This document shows, piece after piece, positions 52,757 through 60,033 of a stretch of 64,000 nucleotides of DNA. Both the position numbers and the translations under genes were made by a program. The stretch lies in contig JAILQO010000027.1 of the NCBI GenBank assembly GCA_024698925.1, positions 1 through 64,000 on the forward strand, given 5' to 3'. This DNA is from Bacteroidaceae bacterium (GTDB taxonomy: Bacteria; Bacteroidota; Bacteroidia; Bacteroidales; Bacteroidaceae). The notes beneath the pieces were generated by a model. That model ran no database searches, was not told the origin of the DNA, and worked only from the letters and a program-made list of their open reading frames with translations. The stretch's first letter is position 1; every line of letters begins with the position of its first letter.

Positions 52757-55597
52757 TTAATACTCCAATCCACCATCGGCGGCCTTTAGCACTTGATCGT
52801 TGATGTTAGTATCATATATCACGCCATTATTGAGTGGCCTCATTTGGGCTATGGTCTGCTTAACAGCTTTACGAACCTTTCTCATTGCCTTAAGGCTTGA
52901 TATTAGATTGTCATAATAATCTTCAATTCCAAAGGCGTTTAATACCACTCTTTCGAATTCTTGCCTGATGGGGTCGTCTATGTCCTGATTAATGTCTAAA
53001 ATACCACGTTCTACTAATTGAGAGAATTGAGTCATAATAGCCGTTTTCTGTTCTTCGGTTAACAGAGCTGGATTGAGCATATAACATTTTGAAATGGAGT
53101 CCTTATTGATGTCAAGCACACCAAGACCTCGGCCGAAGCCAACAGCCTCTATATAGAATAAGGAAAGCATGGAATTGAGCAAAGCATGAAGCAAGTCAAG
53201 ATTATCCGTTGTTCGTATTCTTTTCAAGCCGATGAGCCTTTGGTTAATGAATGTGGGTGAGTTGAACTTAGCGTAGAACATGCGGTCATCGGGATTCATC
53301 ATTGTGAATATCTCTGCTACCTCATCGGTTGTCAGTTCATACCATTTCATTCCTGCACGAGCCAAAACGATAGGGAGTGGTCTTCCTGTTTCATTTACTT
53401 CAAGCTCGAATTTCCTAATCCAAGCTTGCGCTCCTCGATATCCAAGACTTTCAAGTTCATCAGTTTCCATACCACAGCAGAAAGCTTTTCTATCTATTGT
53501 CGGAGATGCAATATAGCTATCTGTATCTCTTGCATTCATTAGCACGTCTTTCAAGAACTGCGGTTCAATAGGCGCATCGCTTTGCGGGAAAAACAATGGA
53601 TCCCAACCTCTACGACTACCTCTGAATACTTTCAGATAGTTGCTAACAGGCACTAACTTGTCTTTAATTTCTAGTAACCATTTGAGATTGCTGAAAAGAG
53701 AGTTATATGAAACGTTCAGTTTTATCAGCGATTCCAATTCTTCTGCATTGTAATTCACTCTTCCTATGACGTCATTGTCCAATTCTCTATCGAGTAACGA
53801 GGAGTTAATAATCGTTTTTTGGTATTCACGGTTATCCGAAATCACATTGAGATTCCGTTTCCATGTGAAGAATGAAATAGAAGTATTTTCTTCTGAGTCT
53901 TCACTTTTTCTTCTCATTATCAATAATGCAGTCACAATATCAGCATTTGTAAACCATCTACCGCTGCCACTAATATGAATGCGCATATCATCAAAATAAT
54001 CCCGAATAGCTGCAAGGAACTTGCTGCCGGCATCTGTCCCGAGAAAAGAGTTGGATAGAATAATTCCAACATAGCCGCCAGCCTTGACCAGATTCTTCAA
54101 ATGGAGGGTTATATAATAGCTGAAGTCAGACCTACCCGAGAGATTGTTTGCCCGTTTTATTGCATTAACAAATGATGTATCATCATCGGGTATTCCACTT
54201 GACTTGACAAATGGAAGGTTAGATACAATGCTATCGAAGAGAGGCAAACAAAAAGTTTCATGTTCTCCAGTTTGCGGATTTACTATTTCCACCTCGTCAC
54301 CAGGACTCATAGTTAGAATGTCTTTCTGGAACAGACGGCATGGCATATTGATGGAATCATAGTTGGTCATTGCCAGATTCGCAATCTGCAAAGGCAATCT
54401 GAATTTATCGCTGGCCCAGGTTGTAGCCATCGCTTGTGCAGCTCCGATACCCCTGTCTTTCTTGAAGTTAATGATAAAACCCGGTATCGTACCTGTTCCA
54501 CAACAACCATCGAAACATTCACCATTTACATCATGGATTGTCATACGTGAAAGAATGGCGGCTAATGTCGGTGGTGTGGGATACTGGCCATTCATCAGTC
54601 GCTTGGAAATATTGACAGACCCTTCAAGCACCTGTTGAAGAATCCTTTGACTTATATTGTTGATAGGAGAATTCTTTAGGAAAAGTGATAGCTCAACCAA
54701 CTGTGCCCAAGTATTATCAGGAATGCACTCATTGTAGAGAATCTTGCTGAAAACGTTATAGAAGTCACTCTTTTCGGTTATCTCCTGAAAGATTCTGTTA
54801 CCATCCATTGGCGTACTATCGTAATCGAGTTGGTCTATGGTAAAAGCACTTTGTTGTCTACGTTTTATAAGGTGGGCAAAAATGATACGGTTGGCCCAGT
54901 TGATTATGATGCTTTTTGAATAAGCAGTATATTTATCAACCTCATCGCCCCTATACTCTGATTCTATATCTTTCCACCAGGTTTCTATGTAGGCAGACAT
55001 TATAGCATCACGATTTGCGGCGTTTCTCAGACATCTTGCAATACTGTACTTGTTTTCGTTGACGAGATTAGAGATAGATGTTTTTGTGAGAACGTCACCA
55101 ATGAACCTCTTCTTCACTTCACCCGAAATAAGATACTCATTGACAGATGTCAGCACGCTTTGCAACGTCTTCTCCCATCTTGACTTGTACATCTGGACAT
55201 CATTTCGTGTCTTGATAGTATTGTTGTCCCAAGTTTTCTTCACTTCATAGTCATGACTATTATCGTCATAAACGTATAGCTTTACATGAGTGAAGTTCCA
55301 AATAATACAACTGTTCAGATTCAAAGCCCTTGCCTTGCGTTTGGCATCGTGAACAAAGTCTATATCAGTAATTGGGACATCAGGCATTTTTAGCTCCCAG
55401 CCTTGCAGAATACTTGACAAGTCATGATCGCCATAGAGTATTACATCTGGAAACATACTTTGTCCGCGATGTTCACTTACCGTTGACTCGCCGCCAGCTC
55501 GTTTAATGATCAAATCGTTATCAGCTGAAAACTGATTAATTTGCGATATTAGTTCTATCGCCCAACTGCGTTCATTTTTTCGGATAGTAGTTGCCAT
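52757..55597 (-). CDS. N-6 DNA methylase fused to N-terminal PD-(D/E)XK nuclease-like domain (Type IIG-like R-M protein)
   Basis: FPDVILYG...GWELKMPD (PD...ExK); FDGCCGTGTIPG motif I; IVSNLPF variant motif IV; start set to MATTIRKNERSW. Confidence 0.8.
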   Translation of the reverse strand: MATTIRKNERSWAIELISQINQFSADNDLIIKRAGGESTVSEHRGQSMFPDVILYGDHDLSSILQGWELKMPDVPITDIDFVHDAKRKARALNLNSCIIWNFTHVKLYVYDDNSHDYEVKKTWDNNTIKTRNDVQMYKSRWEKTLQSVLTSVNEYLISGEVKKRFIGDVLTKTSISNLVNENKYSIARCLRNAANRDAIMSAYIETWWKDIESEYRGDEVDKYTAYSKSIIINWANRIIFAHLIKRRQQSAFTIDQLDYDSTPMDGNRIFQEITEKSDFYNVFSKILYNECIPDNTWAQLVELSLFLKNSPINNISQRILQQVLEGSVNISKRLMNGQYPTPPTLAAILSRMTIHDVNGECFDGCCGTGTIPGFIINFKKDRGIGAAQAMATTWASDKFRLPLQIANLAMTNYDSINMPCRLFQKDILTMSPGDEVEIVNPQTGEHETFCLPLFDSIVSNLPFVKSSGIPDDDTSFVNAIKRANNLSGRSDFSYYITLHLKNLVKAGGYVGIILSNSFLGTDAGSKFLAAIRDYFDDMRIHISGSGRWFTNADIVTALLIMRRKSEDSEENTSISFFTWKRNLNVISDNREYQKTIINSSLLDRELDNDVIGRVNYNAEELESLIKLNVSYNSLFSNLKWLLEIKDKLVPVSNYLKVFRGSRRGWDPLFFPQSDAPIEPQFLKDVLMNARDTDSYIASPTIDRKAFCCGMETDELESLGYRGAQAWIRKFELEVNETGRPLPIVLARAGMKWYELTTDEVAEIFTMMNPDDRMFYAKFNSPTFINQRLIGLKRIRTTDNLDLLHALLNSMLSLFYIEAVGFGRGLGVLDINKDSISKCYMLNPALLTEEQKTAIMTQFSQLVERGILDINQDIDDPIRQEFERVVLNAFGIEDYYDNLISSLKAMRKVRKAVKQTIAQMRPLNNGVIYDTNINDQVLKAADGGLEY

Positions 55598-55610
55598 AGC
55601 CCCAATTTTG

Positions 55611-56459
55611 TTATTCGGCAAATTCCTCAATTAGATTAAGCACTCGTAGATGCTTTTTTTTCTCTTCATCAAGTTGCCGCCATACTTCTTGTAGCCGTTC
55701 GCGAGTTTTTTTGATGTAGTCTATCTTCTCACCTTTGAAAAGCTCGGTATCAGCATTCTTTTCTATTCCAACAAAGTTACGCCCTTCCATCAATGCAGCA
55801 ACAACGAAAGAGCCGCTGCCACTTGTGTTGTCAAGGATGATATCACCTGGATTTGAGTAGGTACGCACGAAATAGCGTCCCAACTCAACAGGTTTTTGGG
55901 TTGCATGAAAAACCTCACCTTCGCTTTCTGCCGTTTTGAAATAAACGACATCAGTCGGATAGCGTTTGCCATCGCTATGCACATGAACAGGCTGGAAATC
56001 TCCATAGCTGCCGCTCAACTGGTTCTTACGAATACCTTTATCGTAAGGTTCACCTTCTGTCATCTGAGGATTGTAAACTGGCTGTTTGTTGTAGAAGACA
56101 CAAACGTCTTCATGTTTTCTCAATGGTTGTTTCTTAGCATTTAAGAAGTTCGTTGGCTTTGATTTCTCCCATACCCACTTATACTTGAAGAGTTTAGGCT
56201 GACTCATAATTAACGCAGCAGTAAACAAACCTTGCGAGGTCAACACAATAGCGCCATTGGGCTTAACGATACGTTCGTATTCAGCCCATAATTTAACGAG
56301 TGGCACTATACTGTCCCACTTATTCTGTGTCGTGCCATAGGGCAAATCACACAGCACCATGTCAATACAGTTATTGGGCAGATGACGCATCACCTTGATG
56401 CAGTCTCCCTCAATGACACGATTAACAAACTTGTCTTCAGTCCAATAATTCTTTGGCAT
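55611..56459 (-). CDS. Site-specific DNA-methyltransferase (beta class)
   Basis: MVLCDLPYGTTQNKWD (motif IV), HATQKPVELGRYFVRTYSNPGDIILDNTSGSGSFVVAAL (motifs X/I). Confidence 0.93.
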   Translation of the reverse strand: MPKNYWTEDKFVNRVIEGDCIKVMRHLPNNCIDMVLCDLPYGTTQNKWDSIVPLVKLWAEYERIVKPNGAIVLTSQGLFTAALIMSQPKLFKYKWVWEKSKPTNFLNAKKQPLRKHEDVCVFYNKQPVYNPQMTEGEPYDKGIRKNQLSGSYGDFQPVHVHSDGKRYPTDVVYFKTAESEGEVFHATQKPVELGRYFVRTYSNPGDIILDNTSGSGSFVVAALMEGRNFVGIEKNADTELFKGEKIDYIKKTRERLQEVWRQLDEEKKKHLRVLNLIEEFAE

Positions 56460-56521
56460 TTGTTTGCTATTTCAAGCGCCTCTACTATCTCTCCTTGAAA
56501 TAGATGGATTCCTATAGGACA

Positions 56522-56680
56522 CAAAAAGAGTGGGAACAATACCTGTCCCACATTAAGGTCCTAGGAAAACCCGAGAAATAGACAAGTAAGCCCACTCATA
56601 TCGAGTGCGCTAGCAACTTGTCTACTACTTCTCGTATCTGTTGTTTAGAATTTCCTAGGTTCTAATGTGGATAGAACAGT
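56522..56680 (-). promoter_or_regulatory. Structured leader with terminator/antiterminator architecture upstream of the R-M operon
   Basis: Outer stem CCACATTA..CCTAGGAAA / TTTCCTAGG..TAATGTGG, inner stem CGAGAA..TAGACAAGT / ACTTGTCTA..TTCTCG, hairpin CACTCgatatGAGTG, then GTGGGA..TCCCAC + TCTTTTT. Confidence 0.65.
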
Positions 56681-56747
56681 AGCAAACGCATATTATATTC
56701 AAAAAATAAGAACGCATGCTCTCTGCGTATGCTGCAGATTGCAGCGG

Positions 56748-56755
56748 CAAAGATA
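56748..56755 (-). promoter_or_regulatory. Bacteroidetes -7 element TATCTTTG for the R-M leader
   Basis: Reverse complement of caaagata; clear -33 TTTG not found. Confidence 0.45.
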
Positions 56756-56814
56756 TGAAAAAGTTGGGAAAGTAATTCTCTTTTGGACGAAAAAGTGAAA
56801 AAATAAGCCAAAAG

Positions 56815-56846
56815 TTTGGAAGATAAGTGGAAAAGGCATACCTTTG
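56815..56846 (+). promoter_or_regulatory. Bacteroidetes promoter TTTG-N20-TACCTTTG, divergent from the R-M leader
   Basis: tttg 56815-56818; tacctttg 56839-56846. Confidence 0.6.
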
Positions 56847-56852
56847 CAGCGT

Positions 56853-56992
56853 CAGTAACCGACTTGTCGCTTTGTACCTTTAGGTCAAAGAACATTAGTT
56901 TTGACTACGCCGCTGAGTGCGGGGAGCAAGACTTGATCGACACTACTCCATTTAAAAGTCATCTCAAATGGTGGCTTTTATTTTTTCAGGGT
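56853..56992 (+). ncRNA. Putative ~140-nt terminated small RNA
   Basis: Promoter above; hairpins CGACttGTCG, CTTTGtACCTttAGGTCAAAG, CCGCtgagtGCGG; ends CCATTT..AAATGG then ggcttttatttttt; no convincing ORF. Confidence 0.45.
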
Positions 56993-57063
56993 CGCCTTCT
57001 GCATGATGGAACTCATCATAATAGCCCTATAGACTACTGATTCGGTTATTTTAATTTAAAATC

Positions 57064-57080
57064 TCGTGATTTTTTCACGA
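57064..57080 (+). terminator. Short hairpin TCGTGAtttttTCACGA followed by T-rich tract
   Basis: Perfect 6-bp inverted repeat followed by tttttgattttatatttt. Confidence 0.45.
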
Positions 57081-57095
57081 TTTTTGATTTTATAT

Positions 57096-57126
57096 TTTGC
57101 GATTTGGCTATTTTGATGTATCTTTG
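57096..57126 (+). promoter_or_regulatory. Bacteroidetes promoter TTTG-N19-TATCTTTG for the rloA-like gene
   Basis: tttg 57096-57099, N19, tatctttg 57119-57126. Confidence 0.7.
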
Positions 57127-57160
57127 CCGTCGAAAATCTATCTTTATAAATGCGACAACT

Positions 57161-58456
57161 ATGATACAGGAGTTTCAAGTACAGAATTTCTACAGCATCA
57201 GGGAGCAGCAAACAATCAGTTTTGTGCCGACGAATGACGACCGCATGCGTGATCAATATGTTCACGAAGTGGGCGATGGCGTTGAGCTCTTGAAGATTGG
57301 TATTGTGTATGGCAGCAATGCCAGCGGTAAGACCACCTTGCTCAATGCGCTGTCGTACTTCCGCAACGTGATGCTTGTCAAGCCTGAGTCGAAGAACGAA
57401 GGTATGGGCTACTTCCCTTTCCTGCTCGACAATCATAGCAGGAATGAGCATTCGCAGATGCAGATGACCTTCTGGATAAACCGGGAAAAGTACATCATGA
57501 GCTTGGAGTTTGACAGCAAGCGCATATACGAGGAGTCGCTGATTGTATATACCAGCGCTCGTCCAACCACGCTGTATAAGCGTGTATATCAGTCGGAGTC
57601 AGATCACACGGAGGTGGTATTTGGTACAAAATCTGGTATTGACAAGGCTGCCCAGCGTGCCATCGAGGGTAACACCACCAACAACTGTACGGTGATGGCC
57701 GCCTTTGGTCAATCCAACGCTCCTACTTCGAAACTAAATGATGTTTATGGGTTCTTCTTCGCTGGTTTGCAGAGCACCTTGAGCCCAAGGGATTCTCTGT
57801 CGTTCAATATTAAGAACGAACTACATAATGACAAGGATGGCAAGAAGAAACGATTCCTGCTCCAACTACTGAAGGCCAGCGACTTTAACATCGTTGACAT
57901 AATGCTCAACGAGCGCGAAGATTCTATCACGCCCGAATTGGAGATGACCATCAAGAGTGCTCCAATACCCGAGGAAGCCAAGATAGAGATGCTCAGGCGT
58001 GGTACCATCAAGCACGATGATATCATCTTCAGTCATACGGGCGAGGAGGGAGAATATGAGCTGCACGAAGAATTGGAGTCTGCTGGTACACATCGTTTTC
58101 TTGGCATGTCAATTGTGCTGTACTATGTGTTGCACGAGAACAACTTCATACCTGTTGACGAGGTCGAGACCAGTATCCACTATGAGTTGCTCTCGTATTT
58201 CATCAAGTTGTTTCTGGCCAACAGCGAGGGTTCGTCGCAGTTGCTAATGACCACTCACGACATCAATCTGCTGAACGAGGATTTTATCCGTCGCGATGTG
58301 GTGTGGTTTACGGATAAGAGCGAGGTAGGAGCTACCCAGATTAAGCGACTCTCGGCACTCGGCCTGCACAAGACGATGAATCCCTACAACGCCTACAAGC
58401 AGGGCAAGCTGGTGGATCTGCCTTTCCTCGGAAGTATTTACCTTGAAACGGAATAA
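57161..58456 (+). CDS. AAA family ATPase, RloA/AbiLi-like (ABC/OLD-type)
   Basis: YGSNASGKTTLLNAL (Walker A), SAGTHRFLGMSIVLY (signature), FIPVDEVETSIHYEL (Walker B), LLMTTHDINLL; start set to MIQEFQVQNFYS. Confidence 0.9.
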   Translation: MIQEFQVQNFYSIREQQTISFVPTNDDRMRDQYVHEVGDGVELLKIGIVYGSNASGKTTLLNALSYFRNVMLVKPESKNEGMGYFPFLLDNHSRNEHSQMQMTFWINREKYIMSLEFDSKRIYEESLIVYTSARPTTLYKRVYQSESDHTEVVFGTKSGIDKAAQRAIEGNTTNNCTVMAAFGQSNAPTSKLNDVYGFFFAGLQSTLSPRDSLSFNIKNELHNDKDGKKKRFLLQLLKASDFNIVDIMLNEREDSITPELEMTIKSAPIPEEAKIEMLRRGTIKHDDIIFSHTGEEGEYELHEELESAGTHRFLGMSIVLYYVLHENNFIPVDEVETSIHYELLSYFIKLFLANSEGSSQLLMTTHDINLLNEDFIRRDVVWFTDKSEVGATQIKRLSALGLHKTMNPYNAYKQGKLVDLPFLGSIYLETE

Positions 58457-58462
58457 CGACAC

Positions 58463-59293
58463 ATGGCAGTAAAGAAGAGTATAGCAATCATTGGCGAGGG
58501 AGAAACCGAGTGGTGGTACTTTGATACCCTTCGCGTAGCTTGCCGCTATAAGTTCAAGGTGGCACCCGACTTCCCCCAGCATTCAGATATTTCGCACATG
58601 GCGAAACTGGCTGAGGACTATGTGAAGCGCGAGACCGACTATGTGGTTTGTCTGGTGGATATGGACCGTCTGCTCAGGGTGCCCGCAGAAATGGCGACCT
58701 ATCAGAAGCTGAAGAAGAAAAGTAGCCGGAACGTGATTTGGATTGAGACCAACCCATGTACCGAGTTCTGGTTCCTGCTCCACTTCCTGCCGCAGATTTC
58801 CGTGAAGCATTATGATAGTTGCGAGGATGTCTTACCCGACCTGCAGCGCTATATGCCAGGCTACGAGAAGACGGCACGCTACTTCAGGCAGAACAATCTG
58901 TACAAGTATCTGACGGAGCACGGCGACCTCGAACGCGCCATCGGATATGCGAAGGAACTCAGCCGCCTGAGCGAGGCAACTCCCGAGGACAAGATTGCAT
59001 ATAGTCAGATGCACAAGGTGTTTGAACTGATAGCATCGATGGAGGCAGAGGAGTCTGAAGAGGGTGATAAAAATGAATCAAAAGCGGAAAATCAAAATCG
59101 AAATGATGAATATCGGCGACAAATCGCCAATTTTATCGCCGATGAGGGGATTTCAGATTCAAAATCCATTTCAAAAGCCATCGGACTCAAAGCCTCACGA
59201 ACCCGCGACTATCTGAAACAACTCGTGGACGAAGGTATCCTTGAGATAGAGGGTGAATATAAAAACAGGAAGTATAAGATTAAAAATGTATAA
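58463..59293 (+). CDS. RloB-like TOPRIM protein with C-terminal winged-helix-like extension
   Basis: AIIGEGETEWWYFDTL, VVCLVDMDRL, WIETNPCTEFWFLLHF; C-term IANFIADEGISDSKSISKAIGLKASRTRDYLKQLVDEGILEIEG. Confidence 0.85.
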   Translation: MAVKKSIAIIGEGETEWWYFDTLRVACRYKFKVAPDFPQHSDISHMAKLAEDYVKRETDYVVCLVDMDRLLRVPAEMATYQKLKKKSSRNVIWIETNPCTEFWFLLHFLPQISVKHYDSCEDVLPDLQRYMPGYEKTARYFRQNNLYKYLTEHGDLERAIGYAKELSRLSEATPEDKIAYSQMHKVFELIASMEAEESEEGDKNESKAENQNRNDEYRRQIANFIADEGISDSKSISKAIGLKASRTRDYLKQLVDEGILEIEGEYKNRKYKIKNV

Positions 59294-59300
59294 TATAGCT

Positions 59301-59864
59301 ATGGATAAAAAAAAGTCTTTGTATGCCATTTACAAATACGATTTCCATAAAGCCATACAGCGAACGGTCATGGCTGAAGCGGATGGCGTGGATGGCAGAA
59401 AGTACGTGAAGGTTGCGCAGACATGCTTTGCAAGTCTGTTCGACCAGAACTCTATTGATAACCTTGCCAAAATAAATAAAAAAGGCGAGGCTACCCGATT
59501 GCCAAACGATGTGATGGCTAAGTTGGGCGATATATTCATTTGGCGCGTGAACAACAGCCAAATAAAGGAATGGTGGAAACGAAACGGGAAGGACAGTAAG
59601 GGTATTGACAAGTATGAGAAAGAGGAAATTGAGTCGAACCCCTATTGCAACGTCTTGATAGACAATCGCCCTGGCATTTGCCTGATTGCCATTGAGAAAT
59701 CAACGGCTTGGGGAAACAAACCCGACATATTGCGCGACATGCTGCTGGAGAACTTCAACCGTATTCTGGCTGATAAGTTCGACCTTGAAATGCGCATCGA
59801 GGCGAGGATGAACCCGACGGACATCTGGGAATTCGTGCATGACCGTCTTTTCTCAACTGAATGA
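59301..59864 (+). CDS. Hypothetical protein, third gene of the RloAB cassette, probably 3'-truncated
   Basis: MDKKKSLYAIYKYDFHKAI...; 8 bp after rloB; terminal codons overlap the IS remnant. Confidence 0.6.
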   Translation: MDKKKSLYAIYKYDFHKAIQRTVMAEADGVDGRKYVKVAQTCFASLFDQNSIDNLAKINKKGEATRLPNDVMAKLGDIFIWRVNNSQIKEWWKRNGKDSKGIDKYEKEEIESNPYCNVLIDNRPGICLIAIEKSTAWGNKPDILRDMLLENFNRILADKFDLEMRIEARMNPTDIWEFVHDRLFSTE

Positions 59865-60012
59865 CCACCTCATGATGATACGCAACTATGCCAAGAAGCC
59901 AAACGGACTCTTCACCAGAATGGAAGCCAAGGTGGCTGCCTTCACCGTGTTGCAATACATCAATCTTCTCAATCATAAGCCTATAGGGCAAGTTAAGTAT
60001 GCATTATTTTAA
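59839..60012 (+). mobile_element. IS982-like transposase C-terminal remnant
   Basis: Alternate frame: MTVFSQLNDHLMMIRNYAKKPNGLFTRMEAKVAAFTVLQYINLLNHKPIGQVKYALF*. Confidence 0.65.
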
Positions 60013-60033
60013 TTCAACCAACAGGTAAGAACA

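Noticed and set aside
56522-56680. Invertible promoter (phase-variable switch) flanked by inverted repeats
   Set aside because: The repeat arms are imperfect and nested with inner stems plus a terminator, fitting an RNA fold better; no invertase nearby. Not excluded experimentally.
56522-56992. Retron-type msr/msd RNA
   Set aside because: Long inverted repeats are reminiscent, but there is no reverse transcriptase ORF in the window.
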